From Vicugna pacos (Eukaryota; Chordata; Mammalia; Artiodactyla; Camelidae), in assembly GCF_048564905.1 (NCBI RefSeq), contig NC_132989.1, positions 20,355,257 to 20,419,256 on the forward strand: DNA of 64,000 nt, given 5' to 3'. The notes under the pieces are model-generated. The model was not told where the DNA came from. It saw nothing but the letters and a program-made list of their open reading frames with translations, and searched no databases. This document shows, one piece after another, positions 46,541-58,002 of the stretch (the first letter of the stretch is position 1; the number at the start of each line of letters is the position of its first letter). The translations under genes were made by a program, and so were the position numbers.

Positions 46541-46740
46541 TAACAGCCACCACTTACACAGTGCTTATCGTGAATACAGCTGCCACCATTCAATGTCGGC
46601 TCCCTAGGGGACAGTCACTGCATGTGTTTTACACGGAGCTCACTCAGTTATGCGTGACCTTCAGCGTCAGGTACTGTCCTCACCATTGATAATGAAGGAC
46701 GGAGGCAGAGGGGTTAAGCCACCACAATTACAGATATAAT
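46541..46740 (-). repeat. MIR SINE, antisense, diverged
   Basis: It shows AGCCACCACTTACACAGTGCTTATCG, TTTTACACGGAGCTCACTCAG, GTACTGTCCTCACCATTGATAATGAAGGACGGAGGCAGAGGGGTTAAGCC, in reversed MIR order. Confidence 0.58.
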
Positions 46741-47829
46741 TACAGATGATAACATAGAAACCTGTGTCCCTAGATTTTCTGGATTGCTTTTTAAATGCGT
46801 ATAATGAAACAACACTAATTCACTCAATCAAGAAAGATCTTTTGAGCATCCCCTTGATAGCAGGCTTTCTGGGAATAGCAGCGCTTGAGGCAAACATGTT
46901 TCCTGTGGTTGGAGAGTTTGTATCCAGTCGCTGTGACTTGCTGAATATCTCCCATGTCGGGCACTGAGTCAAGCAGGATTGATCTCATTTAATGTTGAAA
47001 CACACTTCCCCATAATTGGGACTCTACTCTTTATAAGGTTTTGCTTCCCCTATGTTTCATCTAACATTATATTGTAACATTTCCCCCTTCATTACAAAAA
47101 TTGTACACATGATCCTTCTGGGTTGCATAACACCCCCACTGCAGTAAGATACCAATATTTACTGATCCACTCGTTATCCTCTCTTATTCTCTTCGGAAAG
47201 ATCCTTCTTCTGGATTTTCCTTCCCCAACAATCATGAGCAATGAGGGGACAGGGGTGGCACCCGGACTCCCTTCACCTGTGGGTGGCCTTAGAGACATGA
47301 GAGTCTTTCTCACGGCCCTCTCTCCTTGGTGCGTGCATTTAAAAGCAGAACTCAGAAGCTGAGATATAGGAAGCAAAGTCATAAGAATGATAAGAATTTC
47401 AGCCCAAACAGCTGCTCTCCATGAGTTGGCAGGTCCTTGGGCTCCAATGATGCCAGCCAGCTGGTTCAGTCAGTCTCGCTCCCAAACACAGCTGTCAGAA
47501 CACAGCATTATCATATGTTCCCTAGGGGACTGAATTTTCAACAAAATAAACTGAATCACTACATAGCTGAGTTCAATTGGGGCGAGGAGGTAAGGAGAGA
47601 AGGGGACTTAAAACAAAAACAACAAGAACCTCCTGGCTTCCAGAAGAGTTGGAATCCTTAAAAATAAGTACCAGTGGGACGTGTGTCTCCAGGCTCCTTC
47701 AGAGTAGCTTCCAGGGGAGAAAAGAGAAACTGTGGTTGTCGCTGAGCTCAAGGACCACAGCCTCTAAAAAGCTTTCTCCCCCTTTCCTCTCCCCTAAACA
47801 ATGCTGAGTGATAGACGAAGCCTAGGGGA

Positions 47830-48035
47830 CAAGCACCATTATCACTGGCGCTTCCTCTTACGTGTGAGTGTTTGCACCTGCCAGGCACTGTGCAACGTAC
47901 TTTACATGACTTATCTCTAGGCCAGAAGTCAACAGCATAGTGAGCAGGTTGACCATTCCACAAGGAGACTTCCTGATGCCACACAGCTCAGCAAGAGAAG
48001 GGCTGGGACTGGACCCGGAGGGCTGCAGTTTCCAA
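47830..48035 (-). repeat. MIR SINE, antisense
   Basis: It shows GTTTGCACCTGCCAGGCACTGTGCAACGTACTTTACATGACTTATCTC, ACTTCCTGATGCCACACAGCTCAGCAAGAGAAGGGCTGGGACTGGACCCGGAGGGCTG, in reversed MIR order. Confidence 0.68.
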
Positions 48036-49674
48036 CACCTACACTCCCCACCCCCGCAGCAGTCCTTATGCAGTCAGCTGACCTTCCCCAGCCCAGTGTT
48101 CACATACAGAAGCCAGTCCCCTAAACCCTCAAGTATGGATTTCAACCAATAATGATGTCTCTTAGCACCCTTCTGCCTCTGGCCTCAAGTACAGCACGTT
48201 CAGCAATCCTGAGCTAAAAAACATCTGAAAATGAATTCAGACACAGCCATCGGCCCCCACCCCTTATGTCTGGCCTCCAAATTTGGTCTCTCCTAACAAG
48301 CTGCTGAGAATGAGATCCTTGCTCAACCACAATGGGAACAAAGATAACGCAGATGCATTTTAATTTCAACTGTCACCCAAAGTGTGCGCATTTACTCCCT
48401 CCTGAAACCTGGAGTAAATGCTGGAGAAACAAAGAAGAGTGAGTTGTGAGGAAGGAGCATGGAGTGAGACAGATGCGTGAAAAATTGCATCCAAAACACA
48501 GCTTATCCCCAGCCCAACAGGAAGAGACAGGGGAACACATGGGAGAGAATTACATTCTGCTCAGTGGCTGTTTTCTCAAAAAGGAAAGCTATTCAAAAAC
48601 AACAGAATCAGTTCCAGGCAATGCAGATTCTGGCCACAGGCTGGATCTACAGTCCTGAAGGCCAGCTCTCTGGGTCTCAGTGCGAGCCGGGCCCAGGCTT
48701 CCAAAGAACTCTGAGAGGGCTGTCCTCAGGACCAGCTACACTCACAGCCCGATGCAGAACGTGGTTTTCCAAGGTGCACGGGCGTCTCCGCAAACCAGCC
48801 CGAGTCAGAGCAGAGGATACAAGCTTTCATTAAGGCATCTGGGCCGTCACTCCCCAATGACCGCTGTCCATTTAACTCTGATCCGTGAACACGTGTGAGC
48901 TGTTTAAAGGCTGCTCACTCTCAGGCCACCGTCTAGCGGGCCGAGAGTTGGCCTCGGTACTCAAAGTGTGAGTTGGAATTCCGATGAGAATCTGAATGAC
49001 TCACAATTTTGTTGGCTATTCCAATCTGGTTGCGTTTGGAAGGGCTGACTTCAAGAGAACCCCATGAAGTTTCCTTCGTTCTGTTGAGAAGAATCAAAGC
49101 ACAAGTCTCCCCACTGGACGATGGATGCGAGAGCTCGCGTAACCGCTGAGCAATGGGCTGAGCGAGCTCTACCACGTGACTGGGACAACCCACTCCTGTC
49201 ACAGAGACTTTCCAAATTAACACAAAAAGGGGGATTTATCCTATGCCCCAAGTGCCCCGTTAGTTCTGCTCAAACTTATAAATGCCTTCTGACTTAGCCA
49301 GGAATGCCTTAAAAAAAAGTTATTAGGAAGGCTGTAAGCCTTCTGGAAGCTAATGGGGAAGAAGACTGTAAAATAAAAATATAAATCAGGATAACTCTCC
49401 CAAGTATTTCCAATTTCAAGCTTCCTCTAAGTGGAATTAGCAGACCTGTAAATATCAAGCTACTGTTTCCCCTTAAGCTGTGTGGCAGAGAGGCCAGGGT
49501 GGCTTGGCCTCTGTGGTCACACAGAGCTGGGCTGAGTCCCGGTTCCACTGCTTACGCAGTGGGCAGCGCCTACGGCTACTCTGACCTCACATCACGGACA
49601 ACGGCATCATTGTGATGTCGCCTTAAAAAATATATACATATATATAGGAAAGAAACTGACAGTCATTATACAGG

Positions 49675-49835
49675 TAGAAAGCAAATAGGCTTTGGAGCTA
49701 CACAGACTTGGGTTTGACTTGGGCAAGAGCCTTAACCCCTCTGAGTCCAGTTTCCTTGTGTAAACGGGGATCTAATACTTGTCTTGCAGGGATACTGCAA
49801 AGCTCATGCACATTAAGAGCAGGCAGGAGGCAGTG
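49675..49835 (+). repeat. MIR SINE
   Basis: It shows AGGCTTTGGAGCTACACAGACTTGGGTTTGACTTGGGCAAGAGCCTTAACCCCTCTGAGTCCAGTTTCCTTG and AACGGGGATCTAATACTTGTC. It is the first of three MIR copies packed into about 600 bp with alternating orientation. Confidence 0.74.
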
Positions 49836-49861
49836 GTGGTGTAAGTGACCATAAAGATAAC

Positions 49862-50080
49862 CAAAACCTGGTGAGTGCTTATCATGCTGTCATTTACATG
49901 GATTAGCTCAGTATTTCACACACAATAAACCCACGAGGAAGGTACTAGGATCCTGGCCATCTTATAGGTGAGGAAACTCAGGGAGACTAATCTGCTCCAG
50001 GTTGCATCGATGAGAACAGTAGGACTGGGACTTAAGACAGCTTAGCTCGACTGTCTGGGTCTTCACCACCTGTGGTCTTT
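49862..50080 (-). repeat. MIR SINE, antisense
   Basis: It shows GAGTGCTTATCATGCTGTCATTTACATGGATTAGCTCAG, CACGAGGAAGGTACTAGGATCCTGGCCATCTTATAGGTGAGGAAACTCAGGGAGACTAATCTGC and GACTGGGACTTAAGACAG. It is the second of the cluster. Confidence 0.74.
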
Positions 50081-50114
50081 ATACCTGTTATTAACGTGAG
50101 AGACAGAGGGCAAA

Positions 50115-50300
50115 ATGTAAAGATCCTAAGTTCTGAAGTCTTGATGGATTTGATTTTGGTCACTTACTAGTGACTCTGAGCAAGTTATGTAATTCTCTGA
50201 CCTTTAGCTGCTGCGTCTGTAAAAACTCGCGGGACAGTGGTGAGGACCCGAGCACCTCACACAGCTTGACACCCAGTGTTCAAAAGACATGGTTGCATTC
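50115..50300 (+). repeat. MIR SINE, diverged
   Basis: TTTGGTCACTTACTAGTGACTCTGAGCAAGTTATGTAATTCTCTGACCTTTAGCTGCTGCGTCTGTAAAAACTCGCGGGACAG follows MIR order. It is the third of the cluster. Confidence 0.6.
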
Positions 50301-51763
50301 AATAAAAAAGCAGAAGAAGGGAAAAAACTGGAGACTCAACAGTGGATTATTTATAGTCAGGACATGAGGCTTTAATTTATAAGTGCAAATTTAATTACTG
50401 CCCTTTGCAAAACATCGATCTTAACTGTTTACAGCAATGTTAGAATTTGCTGTTCTTTCCCCCTTGTGTCGTCTACAAAACTCAAATTTCCCTGCCCTCC
50501 CCGCGGCCCGTCTTGACACTGGAGACCACTGACACTTGGTGGAGATTATTCTTAGCCATGTCACACACGCATTTTTATACCCTTTCGAATCCCAGCTGTA
50601 ACATGCTCCTGCAATTTACAAGGATTAGGAGCCTCCCCATAATGTGTGTGGTGTACTCTTTATTATGTGCTGTGATTTTTATGGGAGGAAAATTAGGTCA
50701 TGATGACGAGTTCCTGGTCTATAACTGCAAAGTAGCCCCGAGACAATAAATCAACGACAGAGGCCTGGGATTACAAGGCAAAAGAGAAAGGCTTATCCGA
50801 GAGAAGAGACCAAGCATTTTCCAGAGACACAAATGCACCACTGTCCCGAGTAATAAAGGACTGTAACAAGCATGGCCTTGTTGAAACTGAGGAGTGTCTG
50901 CTTCGGAGGTGGAGTGGCTCACACACTGCCCAGTCTTTCTCACAACAGTCTGCAGAGCACGGCTGCTCAGGGCTCGAGAAGCCATAAACCCAGCGCCTCT
51001 CCGCTGGAAAGCCAGGCAAGACTTAGCAGGGCTCATTTAACTTCACAGTTAAGAAGCCAAATTCAGAGCCTACAGCCACAGAGAGGTTTTTTAAGGACAG
51101 TTGGAAGTCCGATGTCCTGTTGATATCAGCATTTTGGCACAGGGAACAACAATTTGGAAAGTCATTTGGGGAGTTTTATTAAAAGTCCCTCAAAAGGAAC
51201 CAATTCCAGTCAGTAACTGGCAGTATCTATAGCCGGCCTGGGTAATCAATCCATGGGATGCTGTGATCTTCCTTATCTCCAGAAAGATTCTATTTCCTGT
51301 TATCTTTGCTGACAGAGAGAAATAGATTCAAACACAACAACACTCCACCCTTATTCGAGAACCATTAAAAGAGCTTCACAGTCCAAACAGTGATTAGTTT
51401 ATCTAGGGCTTTATTGGGGGGAAATACACATGTTCAGATCCACAAACCTTACCACGCTAATGAAGAAGAGTTTGCACAGCACTTGAAACTTAAAAAAAAA
51501 GGAAAAGAAAAGAAAAAAGACCTAGAACAGGAGACTTCAGGCCAGCATACAAGTAAATCTAGCTTATTTTTAAACCTAACATGGACAGGACCAGAAAGAG
51601 TATACTCAGGAACCAATGTAAGGAAATGTGACAAAAAGTTAAAAAAAAATAAAAATCAATGAGCAAATGACAAAAGCCATGGTCATGAGATACAAGATTA
51701 GCTTCTCAAGCAGGCCGCAGTAACAGGGATTATCATCTCCATGGAGTAAGCATGCAGGCATTT

Positions 51764-51892
51764 ACCACCATCATCACCCCCACCACCATCATCACCATCT
51801 TCATCATTAATTTTGCATATTAACAGGACACTACCATCATCACCCCACCACTATCATCATCATCTTCATCGTTAATCCTGCATATTAACAGG
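51764..51892. repeat. Tandem two-unit duplication containing (CAY)n triplets
   Basis: Two copies of a unit of about 60-64 bp lie side by side: 51764-51827 and 51833-51892. Each starts with CACCATCATC-type triplets, passes through ATCATC...CTTCATC, then TTAAT, and ends with the same non-repetitive 14-mer GCATATTAACAGG (preceded by T or C changes). The shared unique tail shows a segmental tandem duplication, not just triplet expansion. Confidence 0.85.
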
Positions 51893-53289
51893 TGTTGAAA
51901 TACCAAGGAAATGAAATACAACTGCCCAACACTTGTCAGTTGCCAGAAATGATTCAAATCAATTGCCTCCTATTAATTGATACACATTTTGTGCACAAAT
52001 ACCAATATAGATGTGAGGACTTCAGTGCTACCAACATTTTGGTAAAAGCAGATCAAGGCAGTTTGGTGGGTCCCAATCAACTCGAATCAAGATAGTCTTG
52101 AAAGACACTACCATTTTAATGGGAACATAAGGTTGCTCGTGACTTGCTGCTTGTACTGGGTGTTAAGCTGGGCCATCCATGGTTGCTGGCTCTCTTCCCT
52201 GACATGTAACGTTAAGTCACCACGTGTTGAAATGGGGCAGTGATTCTTGGGCATTTCTAAGAACAGACAGCTCCAACTGTTTCCAAAGCAAGCCGGTGGA
52301 CCGGGAAAAGAATCATGACAACTTATTTCATAAAATATCAACAAGCATTAAAAGGGGCAATATTTATAAAAGCATGTGGTACACGTGCACACTCGTGTCC
52401 TGTTCATGGGCAGAAACCCTTCTGAGCGCCACAACCAAAAGAAACATCATGAACTGTTGAAGAACAAGTGGACCCCATTCTACTGCTGTATGTTGGAACT
52501 TTACAGGAGGATGTAAGACATTCACATAACCTGAGATTTCTCGTTTAACCAAAACCATAAAAGGTTGTAGGTTGGTTTTGTTGACATGGTTGTTCTTCCC
52601 AGACATCTAAATTTTTCATAGTCATTTGGAAGTTAAATTTTTTTTTTTAAAAGAAGAAGAAGAAGAAAACCCTTATAAGAAACAGCAGAGTTTCTGGGCT
52701 TTTGGCTATCTTGGACAATGACAGCATTCAATATTTTGTTTTGTTTTAAAATCTTAACTAGAAGCATAAAAATCTTGGTAACTTCCACTACAACCCCAAA
52801 TACGAGCCTACTTGATGTTTTAAGGCTCAGGGTGATAAGCTGTGAGCTGGAGGAAAGAGCCTGTCCATACAGAAAAGGGAATTTAAAATAATTGATTATT
52901 ACCTTTAAAACAAGCATGGAAAGAGAAAATCTTTGCCCTCTCAACTTTCAACTGTGAAATCTGACTACAGATACAAAGAGCCAGACTCTCATGTAATCCA
53001 AGTGGAGCCCAGGGTATGGAGACACTGATGGGAAAGGATGCTGGGAGCTAGTATTTCCCTTTAGGAAGTCTGGCAAGAAGAGCCAAACAAAAGCCATGAG
53101 GCTCTTACTCTAACTTATAACACATAATCAGCATCGGTCAAAGGTTATATTCTCCAACATTTTAAAAATATATAGCAACAAGTTTACAACAGTATGGTCA
53201 ACTCTGGTTTTGTTATTTATTTAATGAATGACTTTGACATCAGCAACCAGAGTACAACTTGATTCAGATTCCAGGGAAGTCCCTCTCAA

Positions 53290-53690
53290 GTGCTCATATA
53301 ATCATTTCACCCCCTCTACTTGGACTTCTCCGAGAGCTCCCGTTTTCCAGGAGTAAATGCAACCTTTTCCCATAGCTTTCAAGACTCTTAACAAATGGGC
53401 TAAACCCAACTGTCTGGCATCATCTCCAACCACTTGCTAACATGTAACCCACAGTCCTTTCATAACCGTGTCATTTTAATACACATGAATTAATGTTGAT
53501 TAATTGATTAATGTTTTCCTAGAAGGCTGTCCCTCCTGTCTCCAGTCTTTCTCTGCCCAGAAAACGTCTGTTTATTTGTCAGAGCCCAGTACAAGCTGAA
53601 TTAGATTATTTCTCCTCAGTGGTGCCATATACTATTCATCTCACTGACTGTCCGCCAGCACACTGTGCTATGGTTAGCTCTATCCTGAGA
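53290..53690 (+). repeat. Probable L2 fragment
   Basis: GCTTTCAAGACTCTTAACAAATGGGC, ACCCAACTGTCTGGCATCATCTCCAACCACTTGC and TCTGCCCAGAAAACGTCTG suggest the L2 ORF2-3' region ('ttcaaaacctttcctgatctggccccaacctacctttccagcctcatctcc'). It is diverged. Confidence 0.5.
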
Positions 53691-53789
53691 AACGAGGAGG
53701 GCCTTAGGGAAAAGGGCTCGCCTTACTTCTCTCAGGTCAACAGCAGATGCACAACGTATGCAGTGACTAGAATTAACTGGAATAGATTT

Positions 53790-53990
53790 CGGTAGCCTGG
53801 GTTGTGAGAGCCGCCCTAAATCCCTCTCCTAACCAGCTGTTTCTTACACTTTCTGGGCTTCAGAGTCATGGTTTGTAAAACAGAGCAAAAAACATTGATC
53901 TTATAGAGTTTCTATGAAAATCAAATGATATGATGGATGTAAGGCTGCTTAGCACCGTACTTGTGGACAATAAGCTGTAAGTAAAAGTTA
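53790..53990 (+). repeat. MIR SINE, diverged
   Basis: It shows CAGCTGTTTCTTACACTTTCTGGGCTTCAGAGTCATGGTTTGTAAAACAG, AGAGTTTCTATGAAAATCAAATGATATGATGG and CTGCTTAGCACCGTACTTGTGGACAATAAG, in MIR order. An ATT-rich tract (53999-54033) follows its tail. Confidence 0.62.
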
Positions 53991-53998
53991 GCTGTGAC

Positions 53999-54033
53999 TA
54001 TTATTATAATAATAATTATTATTATCATTATTA
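53999..54033. repeat. (TTA/ATA)n triplet tract
   Basis: Imperfect TTATTATAATAATAATTATTATTATCATTATTA directly follows a sense MIR, as is common for MIR tails. Confidence 0.85.
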
Positions 54034-54514
54034 CTTCTAGACTACAGACATTAAAAAGACCCGTTACTTTCAACTGAGTAAATAAATCAGTATATATGAA
54101 CAACATGGAAAAATAAAAATCACCCTGAGCCTCGAAACACAATTCCTCTCTTCTGGCTTTTTCCTCTCTGCCTTCAGTTACTCTGGGATATTTATTTTCA
54201 ACAGACTGGTCCAAACATTGCTTCTCTTCCCAGGGCTGTGCAAGAGGCGAAGGACAGAGTGTCTTGGGCATCACGACAGGTTAGCATGTGGTTACCGCGC
54301 ATCACCTGACCAAGCTGAAGGTCTGTGTGAAACACACCACTAAGGCTCCCACAAAGGAGAGAGAGGTGGATTCTCTGTGACAAGAGATAGTCAGGGATGT
54401 TTCTAGACCAACAGGTGGTGTCTTGGTGGGGTGTGGATTGCCAGAAACAATATGAAGGAGTTTATCTTCATTTTAAACCCCTGGTCTGAAAGTCTAGTGT
54501 TAGTGCTTACTAAA

Positions 54515-54604
54515 CAAGGAGGGAGGGAGGGGGAGAAAGAAGAGGAGAGGGAGAGCTGAGGAGAGGATGGGAGAAGGGGAGGGGACGGGGGGAGGGAAGG
54601 AAAG
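54515..54604 (+). other. Homopurine block with G-quadruplex candidate
   Basis: About 90 bases are almost pure A/G on the plus strand, with very few pyrimidines. Within it, 54576-54596 has four G-runs of 4, 4, 6 and 3 bases with loops of 1, 2 and 1 base, an ideal quadruplex pattern. The G-rich strand is the template for ARHGAP26, so the transcript here is C/U-rich. The block could also form triplex (H-DNA). The motif is seen; the structure is inferred. Confidence 0.8.
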
Positions 54605-55061
54605 GCCATGTGCTTTCACCAGTTAAAACACAGAAGTCTTTTTCCTTCTCTTGCAAAAGATGGTTTATCAGGAAAAAGAAGCTGAATTTTTGAGCCAGCA
54701 GAAACCTCTCTCACTTTTAAATGTCAGTTTTAAAGACAAAGATGTTTTTCCAGTTTCAGACACCGAGGAGTTAGTTCTCCATACTGAGGCTTACAAAGGG
54801 TACGTGAGGACTGAACTTGTCACTATCATAGAATGCTAGATGCCCCACGGTTATGCGAAGAAGCTGAGGAGAAACAGAAGAACATCCTCTGTAAGAACTG
54901 CTGAGATGCTGAGCCACCAGTAAGAAAGAGACGTCTTCTCCAGTGGGTACTACACCCAAACATGCCAGTGATGGGGATGAAGGCCTTCTGGGAGATTGCC
55001 TGCAAAGACGGCAGCCCACGGTTCCTCCCCCGCCTCCACGAGCTGCTGCTCCTCCCATCCA

Positions 55062-55460
55062 CACATGGGGTCTACTTCCCACCCCTTCAATCTGGCTGGA
55101 CTTGTGACTTGCTTTGACCGACAGAATATAGCTGAAGTGACACTCTGTCTACTCTAGGCCCAGGCCTTAAGGGACCTTGCAGCTTCTATGTCTGCCCTTC
55201 TGAAAGTTGAGACTATGAAACGATGAGAGATCACAAGGAGAGAGCGAGGCCACGAGGAGGAGGAGCCTGGTGTCTCAGCCAACAGCTAGGACAGAGGTCC
55301 CAGGCAAGGAAGACCATCCTATTGCAGTCAAACCACCCCAGCTGATATTACACGGAACACATGTGAGCTCTCCCCAGATTCCTGACCCACAGAACTGTGA
55401 GCTGTTTTATGTCGCTAGGTTTGGAAATGATTTATTACGCAGTAATAGATAACTGAAACA
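55062..55460 (+). mobile_element. MLT1-type solo LTR fossil (ERVL-MaLR)
   Basis: It shows TCAATCTGGCTGGACTTGTGACTTGCTTTGACCGACAGAATATAGC, GCCTTAAGGGACCTTGCAGCTTC, GACCCACAGAACTGTGAGC and the terminal phrase TTATTACGCAGTAATAGATAACTGAAACA, in MLT1 LTR order. It is a lone LTR without internal parts and heavily diverged. It is an old, broken fossil. Confidence 0.78.
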
Positions 55461-55616
55461 GACAAAACAGACATCTGATGGCTTCTCCTCTCTCTCTCTA
55501 TGTCCATGAGTGGCTCCCATGCCCAGGTTTCTAAACTCTCTTCCAGCACTGTCTTCTACTTATTTCTGGGTCCCTCCCAATTATTTTCCAAGGCACAAAG
55601 TACACAACTTTCTTTA

Positions 55617-55746
55617 AAAAGTTATTTATTTATTTTTTTGAACTGGGGGAGGTACCTAGGTTTGTTTGTTTATTTTAATGGGGACACTGGGGATTGAACC
55701 CAGGATCTTAGGCATGCTAAGCAAGCATTCTACCACTGAGCTATAT
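55617..55746 (-). repeat. Camelid tRNA-derived SINE, head slightly truncated
   Basis: On the minus strand: TATAGCTCAGTGGTAGAATGCTTGCTTAGCATGCC, GATCCTGGGTTCAATCCCC, then CATTAAAATAAACAAACAAACCTAGGTACC and an A-rich tail. The usual GGGGAGGG start is replaced by ATAT sequence. No clear target-site duplication was found. Confidence 0.82.
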
Positions 55747-57129
55747 AATATTCTTAACAACATGAGAGAATATTACACCCCATAACTGTGGGGGAAATAT
55801 ATTTAAGACCCATATTAGGGTATATGCTATCAAACACTTCTTGTTACGGGGATGGGATGAAGCAATGCTGTTGGAAAGCATTTCTCCAAGTGGGGTTTCA
55901 GGATTTTGTCCAACTTCTGGCACTAAAGTTAGAAAAGGAGCCCTTCATGACGTGTATGTGTGCGTGTGTGTGCACGTGTTTCTAGAAAATTATAGCCATC
56001 CAAAGGGAATGCTTATTAAACACCTAAATACTGTTAAGATCTCCATATTGTGGATGTTAAAGGAAGATGACAGTATTTATCTGAGGACACCAACATGTCC
56101 TTGCTGATGGCTGAAGTTAGTTCTGTTGGCAGGAAACTCATCCAAAGCATTGTCTCCAGAAAGCCAAGGGCTCTCAGAGCATGGCTGCAGATGCTCCGGA
56201 TTCCTGTGAAGTGAACATCACTGGGTACCAAAGGGGGCGAAGGCGGCATCTGCTCACTTTATACCAGACCAGGCCTAAAGTGACATTTGAAAAGGAGTCA
56301 AGCTCCCTTATTCTAAGTTGTTTTTCACCAGAAAGGCAAACCTGATGAATAGTAAGAAACTATCTCCCCAGAATCATGTACATACACTGTGCTTGCATTA
56401 TAACTCCAGCCCACCATGGACTCCAGATTAAAAGCCTCTCTCAAGGTGGTACCCTAGCTCCCCTAGGGCTGGAGACATCTACTCTGCTGCAGCCTTCATC
56501 CCAAGAATGTTTCCACTCACACTTCCACTGGCTCCCACAGGAATGTAGACCTCACCGTGATTCATCCCACTCTCTGGCAGAGATGAATGAAAAAGAACAT
56601 ATAATGAAGCTCTGCAACAGACTTTCCATGTGTACCTCCCCAGATACACAGCAGAGAGTAACATAATTTATAACCCACCAAACCAGATGCGTATTTTCAC
56701 CAGTTCCTACCCATGGACTTGCAGCCCTGGCCACGCATTTCATATTTCATTTCTATTTCTATATTTTGTGCTCAAGGCAGGATGGCTGCTTGTTTACGCA
56801 AGTTTCAGTATTGTTATTAGCAGTCTCCAGTCTTTTTTCTATCATGCCGCTTTCCAATGTTTTCTGGCTTTGAAGGCCCAAGGACACCAAAAACAGTTAC
56901 AGTTCAAAAACCATTAGACGCTGCCTGCTATAAACCTGCATATGCCCCTTAGGGACATGAAACATAATCCAACTTACTCCTTAGAAATTTATCTCAAATT
57001 TATTATTATTTTATTTAAGAAAAGATTATATTTAAAAGTATTACTTTGAGAGAGGGGCATATGTCACTTTTAGAGATGGAAACTAGGCTCCATTTTCAGA
57101 GAATTCTGTTGAGACTGCGAGAAACAGTG

Positions 57130-57712
57130 GTTTACAGATCTTGATGCTTACTTCGTGCTGGATTCTTGGCTAAATTCTTTACATAAATCACCTTATCTAA
57201 TCCTCACAGCAAAGCACCAGAGGGCATGTGGCTCACTGGCTAGCTGGTCATCAAACTTGCTTCCCTTTGCTCAGTACAGTTAGGGTGATTTCCCAGCTTC
57301 CCTTGCAGTTAGATGTGGTCACGTGACTGGGTTCCGGCCAATGGAATGTGGAAGAAAATAAGGAAAGCTTCTTCCTCGCCTTGATCCATGCCATCTTACT
57401 CAATCTTCCATGCTCCCGCATTTCCCCCACCAACTGGCTGATGGCAGAGATCTGCAGAGCGGAAGGCAGAGCTACGAGGTGGAAGGAACCTGGGTTGCCG
57501 AATCACTGTGCAGGATCTCACTCCCAGAATAGCCACAGTAAACTGGTATGTGAGCAAGAGATAAACTTTTATTGTCCTGAGTCACTTATGTTTTGGGGTT
57601 CTGTGTTATAGCCGTTACACTGCACTGAAAGTACTTTTATGAACATGGAGAAATTAAGTCATCTGCCCATGGTCACACTGCTAGTAAGAGGTGGCAGATA
57701 TAAAGCCAACTG
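57130..57712 (-). repeat. MIR SINE, antisense, split by an LTR-like insertion
   Basis: The left part (57130-57231) shows GATGCTTACTTCGTGCTGGATTCTTGGCTAAATTCTTTACATAAATCACCTTATCTAATCCTCACAGC. The right part (57640-57712) resumes with ATGGAGAAATTAAGTCATCTGCCCATGGTCACACTGCTAGTAAGAGGTGGCAG. The order is that of one MIR opened in the middle. Confidence 0.7.
57232..57628 (+). mobile_element. LTR-like fossil repeat, probably ERVL-MaLR-related, inserted in MIR
   Basis: About 400 bp contains AGCTTCCCTTGCAGTTAGATGTGGTCACGTGACTGGG, GGCCAATGGAATGTGG, GAGATAAACTTTTATTGTCC and GTTTTGGGGTTCTGTGTTATAGCC. I know these phrases from old dispersed LTR-type repeats. The 3' part resembles the AATAAA...GTTATAGCAGCC end of MaLR LTRs. 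The exact family is not certain. It is broken, with no gene content. Confidence 0.45.
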
Positions 57713-58002
57713 GTTTGTGTTTAGAAACCACATCATTAATTGCTATTTGATTACACTCCTTTTTCACAAGTCCATTTTTATCGTATATAACATAATCTTC
57801 TCCTATATCTGATTTACTGTATTTGAGGGAAGTGGTTGGACAGTGGTCCAAAGTTTGGGATAGAGAGCAGATAATTTCTTCAAATAAATCATTTGATTTC
57901 ATATCTCTTTATTAATCATATAAGAAAAAGGCTATGTTGTTTACATGATTTTGCAGGCTACCTCTGTGACTTTGTGAAAGTTTATATTCAGAGGTTCTTC
58001 AC

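Noticed and set aside
54651-54839. 62-codon plus-strand frame with a plausible-looking protein
   Set aside because: It is short, on the opposite strand to the gene, and has no recognised motif, promoter or poly(A) signal.
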